Assembly (NCBI RefSeq): GCF_000499205.1
Contig: NZ_AWUK01000014.1
Location: forward strand, 1 to 64,000
Direction: 5' to 3'
Source: Paenibacillus sp. MAEPY2
GTDB taxonomy: Bacteria > Bacillota > Bacilli > Paenibacillales > Paenibacillaceae
DNA: 64,000 nucleotides
Each line of letters starts with the position of its first letter. The stretch's first letter is position 1. The translations under genes and the position numbers were made by a program. The notes beneath the pieces were generated by a model. The model saw nothing but the letters and a program-made list of their open reading frames with translations. It made no database searches and was not told the origin of the DNA. This document shows, piece by piece, positions 1 to 8,739 of this stretch.

Positions 1-176
1 CACTCCGCTGGCAGAACAACCTTCCGATCGCTGTTATCCCCAGATTTCTTTGACCCCCTTTTGAAAGGGAGAAATCTTGTGATAGCGTATGCTTTCGACG
101 TAGCTTTCTTTCAGAAATCTTTTAGACGAGCGCTACGCTTCTCCAAGTTTTTTCTGCCCTCTACGTTCTCGTGTAA
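1..176 (+). repeat. Dispersed hairpin repeat, copy 1 (left end cut by window)
   Basis: This spacer before ureF matches two other places in the window (13070-13218 reversed, and about 48510-48640). Shared landmarks are CAGAACAACCTTCC, ATCGCTGTTATCCCCAGATTT and a right end TTTTTTCTG(C/T)CCTCT ending in CGTGTAA. An internal hairpin pairs AGATTTCT (42-49) with AGAAATCT (70-77), extended by TATC (35-38) with GATA (81-84). No ORF is seen. It may be a small non-autonomous element or an RNA-level element; the function is unknown. Confidence 0.7.
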
Positions 177-255
177 ACCGCTTGTTCATCTTATATTTTT
201 TAAAAATTTATATTAGATTTGGATTGTAATTTAAACACCTAAGAGGGGGACACGC

Positions 256-954
256 ATGATGATGCACAGCGGCACGAAGTTGCTCCGTTATGTTCAACTG
301 CTGGATTCGGCCCTGCCCATTGGCGGGTTCTCCCACTCGTTCGGTCTGGAGGCATACACTCATGACGGCAGGATACGGACCACCGCCCAGCTCGAACAGT
401 TCATTCGCGGCCAGCTTCATTCCAGCCTCGTGCGGATCGATGGTCTCGCCATCAAAGGTGTCTACCAAGCTATCGAGCAACAGGATGCCGCCCTTCTGGC
501 CCTTTATGACAAACGCGTACACGCCCAGCGGACCCCCAGGGAGCTGCGGGAAAGCGGACACAAGATGGGGAAGCGATTACTCAAGCTCGCGAGGTCACTT
601 TACCCATGGATGGATTTCACACTAATTGATGAAGCCATAAAGGATCACGGTGCCTTTTGCGGCATCACAACGATTCATGGCTACATCAACTATCAACTGG
701 AAATCGGACTGGACGAAGCCGTCACCGGTCATCTGTACACCTCTGTTAACGCTTATGTCAATAGCGCCCTGCGCCTTCTACCCATCGGGCAAACCGAGGC
801 ACAGATGCTTATTCAGAAACTTTTGAACGATATTGATTCAGAATGGTCTCAAATCCGGGATAACGACCCGGAAGATATGCACAGCTTCGGTATTGCCCAG
901 GAAATCTATGCCATGAGGCATGAGAGTCTGCCAGCCCGTCTGTTCATGTCCTGA
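256..954 (+). CDS. ureF: Urease accessory protein UreF
   Basis: UreF is part of the cytoplasmic UreD-UreF-UreG complex that docks on apo-urease and helps deliver Ni2+ to the active site. The 232-aa product has the family signature around residues 16-35 (LLDSALPIGGFSHSFGLEAY) and the usual all-helical composition and length. GAGGGGGA at 243-250 supports the ATG at 256; a second ATG follows directly. It is followed by ureG after 38 bp and then ureD, the normal FGD order. The structural genes ureABC and ureE are not in the window and presumably lie upstream (inference). Confidence 0.95.
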   Translation: MMMHSGTKLLRYVQLLDSALPIGGFSHSFGLEAYTHDGRIRTTAQLEQFIRGQLHSSLVRIDGLAIKGVYQAIEQQDAALLALYDKRVHAQRTPRELRESGHKMGKRLLKLARSLYPWMDFTLIDEAIKDHGAFCGITTIHGYINYQLEIGLDEAVTGHLYTSVNAYVNSALRLLPIGQTEAQMLIQKLLNDIDSEWSQIRDNDPEDMHSFGIAQEIYAMRHESLPARLFMS

Positions 955-992
955 CTATATTAATTTAATTCAAAACCAAGGAGGAATTTGTT

Positions 993-1715
993 ATGTGTGG
1001 AGGAGCTAATCATACGCATCATGCAGGATGGGAACGTAAGGTATTTGATCGGAGTCGCCCGATGCGAATCGGAATCGGCGGGCCGGTAGGTTCAGGAAAA
1101 ACAGCCCTGGTGGAGAAGCTGTCCAAGGCATTGCGCACACGCTACAGCCTGGCCGTTATTACCAATGATATTTACACGAAAGAGGATGCCGAGATTTTGC
1201 TGCGTCAGAACGCACTCGCACCCGAACGCATTATCGGGGTAGAAACTGGGGGATGCCCGCATACCGCTATTCGAGAGGATGCCTCAATGAATTTCGAAGC
1301 CGTTGATGAATTGATCGAACGCTTTCCTGACCTGCAGCTGATCTTTATCGAAAGCGGTGGCGACAACCTCTCTGCTGCGTTCAGCCCGGAACTGGCGGAC
1401 GTATTCATTTATATTATTGACGTGGCTCAGGGTGAAAAACTGCCTCGCAAAGGTGGTCCGGGTATTACACGCTCAGACCTGCTGCTGATTAACAAGACTG
1501 ACCTTGCTCCTTATGTTGGCGCAAGTCTGCAAGTGATGAAGGATGATACCGAACGGGTACGTGAAGGAAGGCCATATGTGATGTCAAACCTGATGAGCGG
1601 TGAAGGGGTATCCGAAATTGTCCATTGGCTTGAACATCAATATATGGATGACGATGCTTCCGCTGCGCATCTGCATACGCACACCCATGAGCACGGTACG
1701 ACACACAGCCACTAA
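993..1715 (+). CDS. ureG: Urease accessory GTPase UreG with His-rich C-terminal tail
   Basis: UreG is the SIMIBI-class GTPase that powers nickel insertion into urease. Visible motifs are the P-loop GPVGSGKTA (residues 30-38), the metal-binding Cys-Pro-His (88-90), ESGGDNL (120-126) and the guanine-specificity NKTD (167-170). Both ends are histidine-rich: HTHH near residue 7 and [15 protein letters not shown] (226-240), which has seven His. A GGAGG site (980-984) precedes the ATG. The tail may store or chelate nickel, a job usually done by UreE; that is inference. At 240 aa it is longer than typical 200-210-aa UreG because of these tails. Confidence 0.96.
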   Translation: MCGGANHTHHAGWERKVFDRSRPMRIGIGGPVGSGKTALVEKLSKALRTRYSLAVITNDIYTKEDAEILLRQNALAPERIIGVETGGCPHTAIREDASMNFEAVDELIERFPDLQLIFIESGGDNLSAAFSPELADVFIYIIDVAQGEKLPRKGGPGITRSDLLLINKTDLAPYVGASLQVMKDDTERVREGRPYVMSNLMSGEGVSEIVHWLEHQYMDDDASAAHLHTHTHEHGTTHSH

Positions 1716-2592
1716 TTCATCCTCCTCTCTACATGGAGTTGAACACGGACTGAATTGCAGTGCCGGAGAGGCCGTGATACGCCGCAGCGAGCTTCGGGCC
1801 ACTTTCGCTCTTCAAGGCGGGCGCACCGTCATGACTGATCGGTATTATAGCGCCCCTCTCCGGTTCAGTCGATCCTTTCGACCTCCGGGTGGCGGAGATG
1901 AATTATGTATATACACTTCAGACGTCTCTCCAGGCGTGCTGAACGGTGATCATTATCGATCCGAATGGCAGTTGGGCCAGAACACTCACGTAATGCTAAG
2001 CAGCACATCAGCCACGAGGCTTCATCCCACACCTACTGTTCCGTCATCTGTGAACCATCACTTCCGACTGGAACAAGGAGCGGTGCTGGAGTACTTTCCT
2101 GAATGTGTTATTCCGTTTAAAGGCAGTTCATCCTCACTCACCACGACCTTTGAGTTGGGGGAACAAGCCGTACTTGCGTATGCGGATATCTGGTCCGCTG
2201 GACGAATTCATCGAGGGGAAGCCTTTCAGTTCAAGCGTTATGGCAGTCTGACAGAAATCTGGCAAGGACAGCAATTGGCCGTATGGGATCGCTTCGGGCA
2301 CGAACCAGAATCCGATGATCCGAAATCATCCGCAGCGTTGTTAGACTACACCCACACTGCGGCTTTATGGATGATTGCCCCTGGATTAGGCGCAGCACAG
2401 TTGGAGTCCATACGGTCCATTCTTCCCCCAGATGGTCGCATGCTTTCCGGGGCCAGCTTGCTCGCTACAGGCGGGATTGGTGTTCGTTTGCTCGGAATGG
2501 CAGCCTGGGAACTTCAGGAGCAATGCCTACAGATTTGGAACACCCTTCGACCCGAACTTTTGGGCAAACAAACGCTGGCTTTTCGCAAATAA
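1687..2592 (+). CDS. ureD: Urease accessory protein UreD (UreH)
   Basis: UreD is the scaffold that binds apo-urease and recruits UreF and UreG, providing a nickel tunnel. The conserved core begins [21 protein letters not shown] and continues with beta-rich UreD features such as [12 protein letters not shown] and YFPECVIPF. Start choice is uncertain. ATG 1687 overlaps the ureG stop by 29 bp but has no Shine-Dalgarno. GTG 1774 sits behind GGAGAGG (1765-1771) at very short spacing and gives an N-terminus closer to other UreD proteins. From 1687 the product is 301 aa. This is the last gene of the operon, with a terminator about 80 bp downstream. Confidence 0.9.
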   Translation: MSTVRHTATNSSSSLHGVEHGLNCSAGEAVIRRSELRATFALQGGRTVMTDRYYSAPLRFSRSFRPPGGGDELCIYTSDVSPGVLNGDHYRSEWQLGQNTHVMLSSTSATRLHPTPTVPSSVNHHFRLEQGAVLEYFPECVIPFKGSSSSLTTTFELGEQAVLAYADIWSAGRIHRGEAFQFKRYGSLTEIWQGQQLAVWDRFGHEPESDDPKSSAALLDYTHTAALWMIAPGLGAAQLESIRSILPPDGRMLSGASLLATGGIGVRLLGMAAWELQEQCLQIWNTLRPELLGKQTLAFRK

Positions 2593-2670
2593 ACGCTTTT
2601 AATTAAACGCTTTTAATTCGATCCGACGAGCCATTCGAAAACTCATAATGTACACTGTTCTAAAAAACCA

Positions 2671-2720
2671 AAAACCTCTGGACAGCTTACCGAATGGATT
2701 CGGATCTGTTCAGAGGTTTT
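2671..2720. terminator. Bidirectional terminator between ureD and the XRE regulators
   Basis: AAAACCTCTG (2671-2680) pairs with CAGAGGTTTT (2711-2720), with an inner stem CCGAAT/ATTCGG. A and T tracts on both outer sides suit the converging ureD and 2760-3176 genes. A direct repeat AAACGCTTTTAATT lies just upstream (about 2591-2618). Confidence 0.8.
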
Positions 2721-2759
2721 TGAGCTTATCCAAGCTAGCCGGTCAAATCGCACTTGGAG

Positions 2760-3176
2760 CTATATCGTGCCGTCGTCTTCGGGCGTATCCACTCTCTTGT
2801 AGCGAAAGTCATCTGGATCATTGCCTTCCTTGGATTTGCGGTAACGGGTAAATTCGATATATTCACTGATAAAAGACTGTTCCACAGTCGATAATTCGCT
2901 TTCCTGGCAATCTAATTGCCGTAACACGCCAAAAAAATAATCCTCCCGTTTTTCCCGCACCATCGCCTCCTTGGATGGACGGCCAATCATGAGCCAGTCC
3001 AGGCTCACATTAAAAAACGCAGCAATTTCAATGAGTTTATTCGTACTCGGGACAGATTTGCCGCGTTTCCAGTCACCCAGATTACCTGTGCTAATCTTCA
3101 GTTGTTTACAGAACTCTTTCTTGGTCATCCCTCGCTCGGCAATCAGATGTTCAATTCGCTCATAGATCGACTGCAT
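2760..3176 (-). CDS. XRE-family HTH regulator, tandem paralog A
   Basis: This 138-aa protein has an N-terminal XRE/Cro-type helix-turn-helix (about residues 3-62): QSIYERIEHLIAERG, then TKKEFCKQLKISTGNLGDWK, then an NKLIEIAAFFNVSLDWL segment typical of the fourth and fifth helices. The C-terminal 70 residues are charged and of unknown function (STVEQSFISEYIEFTRYRK). The ATG at 3176 is chosen because GGAGG (minus strand, 3185-3189) sits 8-9 bp upstream; a longer reading frame lacks a ribosome site. It is nearly identical over its middle to the next upstream gene, 540 bp away. Targets are unknown. Confidence 0.85.
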   Translation of the reverse strand: MQSIYERIEHLIAERGMTKKEFCKQLKISTGNLGDWKRGKSVPSTNKLIEIAAFFNVSLDWLMIGRPSKEAMVREKREDYFFGVLRQLDCQESELSTVEQSFISEYIEFTRYRKSKEGNDPDDFRYKRVDTPEDDGTI

Positions 3177-3297
3177 ACAGAACTTCCTCCCATCCGAATC
3201 ATCTAAAACATTTACGTCTCTCCAATTCATTGCCGAACAAATGATCAAACCCAATTATGCCATAATATTATATAAAAAATGTAATGAAGAGAAGTGC

Positions 3298-3726
3298 TTA
3301 ATCTTTCCGCTGCACCGATTCATCCGCTTCTGGCTTATCTTCTCCCTTGTAACGAAAGTCGCCTGAATTTTTGCTTTCCTTGGATTTACGATAACGGGTG
3401 AACTCAATATATTCACTGATAAAAGACTGTTCCACAGTCGATAATTCGCTTTCTTGGCAATTCAATTGCCGCAACACGTCAAAAAAATAATCCTCCCGTT
3501 TTTCCCGCACCATCGCCTCCTTGGATGGACGGCCAATCATGAGCCAGTCCAGGCTCACATCAAAAAACGAAGCAATCTCGATTAGTTTATTCGTACTCGG
3601 AATAGATTTACCGCGTTTCCAGTCACCCAGATTGCCCGTGCTGATCTTCAGCTGTTGGCAGAAAGCCTTCTTGGTCATTCCTCGTTCAGCAATCAGGTGT
3701 TCAATTCGCTCATAGATCGACTGCAT
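3298..3726 (-). CDS. XRE-family HTH regulator, tandem paralog B
   Basis: This 142-aa paralog has the same HTH (about residues 3-62) and the same middle region. Differences concentrate at the C-terminal tail (KSKESKNSGDFRYKGEDKPEADESVQRKD) and at a few HTH positions (KKAFCQQL against KKEFCKQL). ATG 3726 is preceded by GAAGGCGG. The spacer upstream of each copy is not conserved, so the two genes may be controlled separately although both are minus strand. The recognition helix sequence KISTGNLGDWKRG is the same in both, so they probably bind the same or overlapping sites (inference). Confidence 0.85.
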   Translation of the reverse strand: MQSIYERIEHLIAERGMTKKAFCQQLKISTGNLGDWKRGKSIPSTNKLIEIASFFDVSLDWLMIGRPSKEAMVREKREDYFFDVLRQLNCQESELSTVEQSFISEYIEFTRYRKSKESKNSGDFRYKGEDKPEADESVQRKD

Positions 3727-3841
3727 ACAGAACCGCCTTCCAACCGTAATAATCAATACATGTACCTAAATTATACCACAACCCTCCTGAATCCTCAGCC
3801 TTTTAATCCCAGGAATACGTTCAGGTATTTCTCATAACACA

Positions 3842-3879
3842 AAGATAGACTCCCATGAATAATCATGAGAGTCTATCTT
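3842..3879 (-). terminator. Terminator of the Glu-Lys-Leu tRNA operon
   Basis: AAGATAGACTC (3842-3852) pairs perfectly with GAGTCTATCTT (3869-3879), and the inner CATGA/TCATG extends the stem. It lies about 20 bp past the 3' end of tRNA-Leu on the minus strand. Confidence 0.75.
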
Positions 3880-3898
3880 ATAACGTCTGTTGCTGTGA

Positions 3899-3981
3899 TG
3901 CGGTCGAGAGGACTCGAACCTCCACGGGTATACACCCACTACCCCCTCAAGATAGCGTGTCTGCCATTCCACCACGACCGC
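3899..3981 (-). tRNA. tRNA-Leu(GAG)
   Basis: On the minus strand a 7-bp acceptor (GCGGTCG/CGACCGC), a D arm and a long variable arm typical of class II tRNAs are visible. The anticodon stem CTATC/GGTAG has loop TTGAGGG, giving anticodon GAG. The T arm contains GGTTCGAGTCC. Discriminator A; no CCA is encoded. Confidence 0.93.
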
Positions 3982-4001
3982 ATATTTAATTGTAAAAATG
4001 G

Positions 4002-4074
4002 TGAGCCATGAAGGGCTCGAACCTTCGACACCCTGATTAAAAGTCAGGTGCTCTACCAACTGAGCTAATGGCTC
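4002..4074 (-). tRNA. tRNA-Lys(TTT)
   Basis: The minus strand gives acceptor GAGCCAT/ATGGCTC, D arm TAGCTCAGTTGGTAGAGC, anticodon stem CCTGA/TCAGG with loop CTTTTAA (anticodon TTT) and T loop GTTCGAG. Discriminator A. It lies 20 bp upstream of tRNA-Leu in the same transcript. Confidence 0.95.
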
Positions 4075-4181
4075 TTGCTGTAACTTCACCGGATGTGCCA
4101 TGCGTAACTCTTTTGTTCAGGAGCTATGACTTTATGAGGATTCCTCATCAGGATTGTACATCCCTGAGGTGGTGAAGATAA

Positions 4182-4253
4182 TGACCCGTAGGGGATTCGA
4201 ACCCCTGTTACCTCCGTGAAAGGGAGGTGTCTTAACCCCTTGACCAACGGGCC
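4182..4253 (-). tRNA. tRNA-Glu(TTC)
   Basis: The minus strand gives acceptor GGCCCGT/ACGGGTC (one G-T pair), anticodon stem CCTCC/GGAGG with loop CTTTCAC (anticodon TTC) and T arm GGGGTTCGAATCCCC. First gene of a three-tRNA operon. Confidence 0.95.
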
Positions 4254-4288
4254 TTATTAACAAGTTGTCTTTCTTGGCGACAAGAATG

Positions 4289-4318
4289 AGTATATCACAG
4301 GCTAAATAAAATGTGCAA
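4289..4318 (-). promoter_or_regulatory. Promoter of the Glu-Lys-Leu tRNA operon
   Basis: The minus strand reads TTGCAC (complement of 4313-4318), an 18-bp spacer, then TATACT (complement of 4289-4294), a good sigma-A match about 35 bp upstream of tRNA-Glu. The rest of this AT-rich spacer up to 4545 carries no gene; the DeoR-family promoter probably lies there, but no single match stands out. Confidence 0.75.
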
Positions 4319-4558
4319 CATTTTTTTTCGAATTTTTTATTCTCTCCTTTTTACCCCTTCTTCATGAGCTTATGAGCCTACTCACTCCAAAATCTCTCTC
4401 ACATATTTATCACCGTAATCATCGTAATTTGTAAAATTAATATCAAAAAACTTAAATACACTTACATTCACTTATAATATTGCAAATATCATTATTAGTA
4501 CTTATAATTAACCTATCAGTTATAAACACGGTCAGCTACGTATAAGGAGGCGGCACGT

Positions 4559-5335
4559 TTGTTTCAGGAAGAACGAATGCAGCTGATTATTGAGCACCTA
4601 CGTAAACACAATCGCATTTCAGCTGAGGATATTGTATCCCTGTTTGACGTTTCCCGGGACACGGCTCGAAGGGATCTGATCAAGCTCGAAGAACAGGATG
4701 CCATCATCCGAACGCGCGGCGGTGCAATTCTCCCCGTTCCACCAGTTGAGCACCGATCTTATAAAGATCGTCTGCTCCACATTTCCGATGAAAAAAGAGC
4801 TATTGGCAAACTAGCCGCTGCGATCGTCCGCCAAGGCGAACACATTATTCTGGATTCTTCCACTACAGTGCAGACTTGTGCCGAAAATCTGAACGGCAAA
4901 TCCTGTACCGTCATTACCAATTCCATTTACTCAGCTGAACTTCTCTCCAATCATACGGCTGTCGAGATTCGTTTGCTTGGCGGTAAAGTCGATAAAGAGC
5001 AGCGTTATGTCTATGGCACTTCCGTAATCGAAACTCTTTCTCACTATTATGTAGACAAAGCATTTATCGGCATTGGCGGAATTACGATGGACGGCTTCAG
5101 CGCTTCCGAAGAAGAAGGAAAGATCAAGCACAAAATGATGCAAGCTGCAAAACAGGTTATTGTACTCGCTGACCATTCCAAGTTTGATAAGCGTTATGGT
5201 TACCGTTTTGCGGACTGGTCACTCGTTGATATGTTAATTACAGATCAATGGCCTTCCCAGGATTGGCGAACCTTTTTGACCGAACAGCAAGTGGAGATTC
5301 TCATCCCTGAACCTACAATTGAAAAGGAGTTGTAA
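4559..5335 (+). CDS. DeoR-family transcriptional regulator
   Basis: This 258-aa repressor has an N-terminal DeoR winged helix (about residues 3-57: ERMQLIIEHLRKHNRISAED, then VSRDTARRDLIKLEE, then TRGGAI) and a C-terminal sugar-phosphate sensor domain (about 75-235) with the SSTTVQ and GIGGI motifs of the DeoRC fold. A TTG start at 4559 is chosen because AAGGAGG (4544-4550) lies 8 bp upstream; ATG 4577 would cut into the first helix. It is followed after 3 bp by a HAD phosphatase, so the pair likely controls and dephosphorylates a sugar phosphate. The ligand is unknown. Confidence 0.9.
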   Translation: MFQEERMQLIIEHLRKHNRISAEDIVSLFDVSRDTARRDLIKLEEQDAIIRTRGGAILPVPPVEHRSYKDRLLHISDEKRAIGKLAAAIVRQGEHIILDSSTTVQTCAENLNGKSCTVITNSIYSAELLSNHTAVEIRLLGGKVDKEQRYVYGTSVIETLSHYYVDKAFIGIGGITMDGFSASEEEGKIKHKMMQAAKQVIVLADHSKFDKRYGYRFADWSLVDMLITDQWPSQDWRTFLTEQQVEILIPEPTIEKEL

Positions 5336-5338
5336 CAT

Positions 5339-6235
5339 ATGAAATTATTTGCTACCGATTTAGATGGAACCCTATTGAACAGAGACAGTCAGATCAGCCC
5401 GGAAAACGCAGCTGCAATCCATAAGGCGCAACAAGAAGGATTGAAGGTTACGATCGCTACAGGACGGGTTTATTCCGACGTATTAATGATAAGCAGCGAA
5501 GGCGGAATTAACACGCCAGTCATCGGCTCCAACGGAGCTACCATCCATGATGCCAACGGTGAGCGCCTGTTCCATCTTCCACTTGAGCGTGAAACGGCCG
5601 CATCCGTCATGCAGTGGCTGGAAGATCATCATTGCTACTACGAGGCCTCTACACAACAGGGAATCTACGCCCCTATAGGCAGTCATGAGGCGATGCTCGC
5701 TGAAATGGATCGCATTCTGGGTTCGAGTCCAGGGGAGGATATTGAACGCCTCATTCGAGCTGTTAAGAAGCACTATGACAAGAAAGATTACCACCGCGTT
5801 AATTCCCATCAAGAAATCCCTTCCGAAGCTTTCATTTACAATATTATGGCCTTTTCATTGGACCCCGCTCAATTGCAGCAGGGACGCGAATACTTTGCTT
5901 CTCGCTCCGATGTAGCCATGGTGGTATCCTCTGAACACAACTTCGAAATGCAGCATCCTGATGTATCCAAAGGTAATGCCTTAACCAAACTGGCTGCGCA
6001 TTTGAACATCTCCATGGAAGATACAGCTGCCATTGGTGATAATTTCAACGACGTATCCATGCTAAAAATGGCAGGACTCGGTATTGCCATGGGCAATGCT
6101 GAACCGGAGATTAAGGCGCTTGCCAAAGCTGTGTCGTTGACTAATGTGGAGCATGGTGTCGCACATGCCATTCATTGTGTTCTTGAAGGCAAGCCTGTTT
6201 CCCAGCCGGAGACCGTCATTGAAGGCGGTCAGTAA
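5339..6235 (+). CDS. Cof-type HAD-IIB family phosphatase
   Basis: This 298-aa hydrolase of the haloacid dehalogenase superfamily carries motif I DLDGTLL (residues 7-13, with D7 and D9 catalytic), motif II near SNGA, and motif IV GDNFNDVSMLKMA near residue 231 followed by GIAMGNA, the Cof signature. Such enzymes dephosphorylate sugar phosphates or flavin and pyridoxal intermediates. It starts at ATG 5339 behind AAAAGGAGTTG, which is the tail of the DeoR gene, so the two are translationally close-coupled. Substrate cannot be predicted. Confidence 0.9.
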   Translation: MKLFATDLDGTLLNRDSQISPENAAAIHKAQQEGLKVTIATGRVYSDVLMISSEGGINTPVIGSNGATIHDANGERLFHLPLERETAASVMQWLEDHHCYYEASTQQGIYAPIGSHEAMLAEMDRILGSSPGEDIERLIRAVKKHYDKKDYHRVNSHQEIPSEAFIYNIMAFSLDPAQLQQGREYFASRSDVAMVVSSEHNFEMQHPDVSKGNALTKLAAHLNISMEDTAAIGDNFNDVSMLKMAGLGIAMGNAEPEIKALAKAVSLTNVEHGVAHAIHCVLEGKPVSQPETVIEGGQ

Positions 6236-6288
6236 TCGCTTCTTGTGATGTTCGGTATGAGGACCTAGCGATCTAGCGATGGCCTGGC

Positions 6289-6960
6289 TCACCTCATATC
6301 AACGGATCGAACGTGAGGGACATCCTGCAATAAAATAATTAGCTGCTCGGCCCGATATGAACCGGGCAGTTGCAGAGTGAATTCAAGCACTGTCTCCTCT
6401 CCGGAGTCTGTGCTTGTTTGCTGTTCTGTTTTGAATCCGATTACCGAGATTTTTTCCTGTCCCAGCAAAGCCAAAACGGTTTTGAGGGTGTCCCCTTCCT
6501 TTAGCAGTCGAATGGTCAACGTCTCTGTTCTCGCGGATACCAACCAGCGTGTCGGCCGATGCAGCAGCATCTGGGCCAGAACAATAAGCAGCGTTACCCC
6601 TGCACCTGTCCAATACAATCCCGAACCAACAGCCAGTCCCATTCCTGCAGTCGCCCAAATTCCCGCCGCTGTCGTCAATCCTCGGACCGTATGACGCTGT
6701 GTGAAGATCATCCCGGCTCCAATGAAGCCGACCCCACTGACCACCTGTGCAGCAATCCTGGATGGGTCAAGCGAGAGATTCGCCCAGCCTGCCTGATCCT
6801 GAAAGCCATACTTGGATACTATCATCATTAATGCTGCACCCACAGCAACAACAAAGTGAGTACGTATTCCGGCTTCCTTCATTCGGTTCTTGCGCTCATA
6901 TCCGATGAACACGCCGCATATGCCAGCTATGAGTACACGCATCAAGTATTCCGTTTCCAT
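6289..6960 (-). CDS. MgtC/SapB family membrane protein
   Basis: About 223 aa, with four or five N-terminal membrane segments carrying family motifs: GVFIGYERKNRMKEAGIRTH, the conserved GVGFIGAGMI and GLTTAAGIWATAGMGLAVG. A soluble ACT-like C-terminal domain follows (about residues 150-223). Family members are linked to magnesium limitation and to modulation of ATP synthase or transport. Start ATG 6960 is preferred because GAGG of AGAGAGG lies 8 bp upstream; GTG 6969 and ATG 6966 are alternatives. I looked for an M-box magnesium riboswitch in 6970-7172 and did not see one. Confidence 0.88.
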   Translation of the reverse strand: METEYLMRVLIAGICGVFIGYERKNRMKEAGIRTHFVVAVGAALMMIVSKYGFQDQAGWANLSLDPSRIAAQVVSGVGFIGAGMIFTQRHTVRGLTTAAGIWATAGMGLAVGSGLYWTGAGVTLLIVLAQMLLHRPTRWLVSARTETLTIRLLKEGDTLKTVLALLGQEKISVIGFKTEQQTSTDSGEETVLEFTLQLPGSYRAEQLIILLQDVPHVRSVDMR

Positions 6961-7172
6961 GCTCATCACCTCTCTTATGTATATGCTTACATGTATCTTT
7001 CTTTACTATTTACCCAATCCTTGACTAATAAAATAGCCGCACTTATACATTCACCGGACGAACTCCTAAATAATTCTCAATGTAGGCCGAAAGAAGCGGC
7101 GCCCAACTGGCCCCACTTCGTATATTTTGTATCACTTATGGATTGCGTATGCTAATTTAGTATCCTAATACA

Positions 7173-7841
7173 TCACTTCTCTGCCGGAAAGCTCTCCCCA
7201 TGCCGCTCTCCAAGTCCATAATAATGTCGGAAATTATAAATTAAAGGATTCCATTTCTCTGGGTTAATCTTGTTCAAATCTGATATCAGGCGGTGATGAG
7301 CATGTACCTTCAACGCTTTTACCTCCACAATCGCCATGAAAGGCGTGTGTTCGGGAATACGTATGTGTTGTACCGCGGCTTCAATCTGGAGCGGACACTC
7401 CGCTATTTTATTCGGCTCAACCAGAACTGAATTTTGAGGCGTCAGTCCAGAAGTAGCAAATTTATCATCACAAAATTCAAACCCCATCCTTCTTTTCTCT
7501 TCAGGAACGGGATATTTCCCCGTATAACGTCCCAGTATCTCAACCTGCTCCCACATGGATGCATCGGGCAGATTAATTACACATTCAGGGCGTCGGTTCA
7601 GGTTCTCAAAGGCTTTGCCTTGAATACCAATTCCAAGTACCAAGCAGTCGCCGAGTGCCCAGGATGAAGAAAGTGGTGATAGATTTGTTGTCCCCTCTTC
7701 GTTTAACGTGCTCAGTAACAATACAGGTGTGCCATAGTACAAAATACTTGGAGTTATCACCTCATGCTGCATCAACTCTCGGTTTGAGCCTCGGTGACTC
7801 TCTGGTTCAGGACCTTCTTTCGTTCTGTCATTTGTATACAT
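7173..7841 (-). CDS. Flavin reductase-like FMN-binding split-barrel protein
   Basis: This 222-aa protein resembles the flavin reductase/DUF447-like split barrel: YGTPVLLLSTLNEEGTTNLSPLSSSWALGD, then GKAFENLNRRPECVINLP, then the SVLVEPNKIAECPLQIEA core. These proteins bind FMN and reduce flavins or act in detoxification. ATG 7841 is selected over an ATG 15 bp upstream because GGAGG falls 8 bp before it. It is divergent from an ArsR-type regulator 100 bp away, so the regulator probably controls it. Confidence 0.82.
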   Translation of the reverse strand: MYTNDRTKEGPEPESHRGSNRELMQHEVITPSILYYGTPVLLLSTLNEEGTTNLSPLSSSWALGDCLVLGIGIQGKAFENLNRRPECVINLPDASMWEQVEILGRYTGKYPVPEEKRRMGFEFCDDKFATSGLTPQNSVLVEPNKIAECPLQIEAAVQHIRIPEHTPFMAIVEVKALKVHAHHRLISDLNKINPEKWNPLIYNFRHYYGLGERHGESFPAEK

Positions 7842-7889
7842 TGCTTCTTCCTCCATTCTTCAATCCATCCAATGGGTCATGTGGATCGT

Positions 7890-7948
7890 CATTCATACAC
7901 ATTGAATTGTAATACACCAATAGTTCAGGTATCATCGAAGTATGAATG
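7890..7948. promoter_or_regulatory. Perfect inverted repeat in the divergent flavin reductase/ArsR intergenic region
   Basis: CATTCATAC (7890-7898) and GTATGAATG (7940-7948) are exact inverted copies 41 bp apart. The second overlaps the start codon of the ArsR gene. They could be operator half-sites for the adjacent regulator (inference). Confidence 0.4.
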
Positions 7949-8640
7949 CATATCCGAATATATCCGCTGTTGCGTCGTTAGTTGCTGATCCCAGTCGTGC
8001 TATTTTTTTGGAAGCTTTGTTGGATGGTCGTGCACTTCCTGCAGGCGAACTTGCTTACATGGCGAGTGTTACCCCCCAAACGGCAAGCAGTCATCTCGCG
8101 AAGCTGGTCGAAGGCGGGCTGCTCGTCGTTGAACAGCAAGGAAGACATCGATATTATCGACTTGCAGGCAAGGAGGTTGCTTTTCTGATTGAGACAATGG
8201 GAAGTATCGCTGCACCAGTTCAAGTGAGGTCCCTCAAACAGTCTGATCAGCTTCAACATTTGAGCTTTGCTCGAACCTGTTATGGGCATCTGGCCGGAAA
8301 ATTGGGGATATCGTTGTGCGAAGCTTTATTGCGGGAAGGTTATCTCGAAGAACCTGAGGATGACCAGGCCAAGGATTACCACATTACAGAGAAAGGGATT
8401 CAATGGTTCACTTCTTTTGGCATCATACTTGAAGGTAAAGCCGGATCGCGTCGCGCTATGGCTCGCAAATGTCTGGACTGGAGTGAACGCCGTCATCATA
8501 TCTCCGGTGTATTGGGAGACGAACTCGGGCGCCGCTTGTCTGAACTGGATTGGACCCGTCAGAAGGCAGGCAGCCGTTCGGTTGAAGTCACGGAAGCTGG
8601 CAAGAAGGGTTTGTACGAGGTATTGGGCATTTCATTGTAG
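7942..8640 (+). CDS. ArsR/HTH_20-type transcriptional regulator
   Basis: This 232-aa protein has an N-terminal winged helix (about residues 5-85): DPSRAIFLEALLDGRALPAG, then ELAYMASVTPQTASSHLAKL and EQQGRHRYYRLAG, the standard ArsR order. The C-terminal 140 residues contain a conserved block (SFARTCYGHLAGKLGISLCE, and CLDWSERRHHISGVLGDELG) found in the longer single-component members. No arsenic-type Cys pair is visible; CLDWSERR is the family's conserved C-terminal motif. The upstream ribosome site is weak. Likely regulator of the divergent flavin reductase. Confidence 0.88.
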   Translation: MNAYPNISAVASLVADPSRAIFLEALLDGRALPAGELAYMASVTPQTASSHLAKLVEGGLLVVEQQGRHRYYRLAGKEVAFLIETMGSIAAPVQVRSLKQSDQLQHLSFARTCYGHLAGKLGISLCEALLREGYLEEPEDDQAKDYHITEKGIQWFTSFGIILEGKAGSRRAMARKCLDWSERRHHISGVLGDELGRRLSELDWTRQKAGSRSVEVTEAGKKGLYEVLGISL

Positions 8641-8689
8641 GGCGGCAATTAGGCATTCATGTACATTAGTAAAATGACGATACATCAAA

Positions 8690-8735
8690 AATCCCCCTTC
8701 TCACGAACCATTAACGGTTCGTGAGAAGGGGGATT
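8690..8735 (+). terminator. Strong terminator downstream of the ArsR gene
   Basis: A 20-bp perfect stem starts AATCCCCCTTC at 8690 and its partner ends GAAGGGGGATT at 8735, with loop ATTAAC, followed by TATGTTTTG. It lies 50 bp past the ArsR stop and can also stop tRNA transcription from the other side. Confidence 0.85.
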
Positions 8736-8739
8736 ATGT

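Noticed and set aside
6970..7172. Magnesium riboswitch before the MgtC-like gene
   Set aside because: Conserved M-box sequence blocks were not found; the leader is short.
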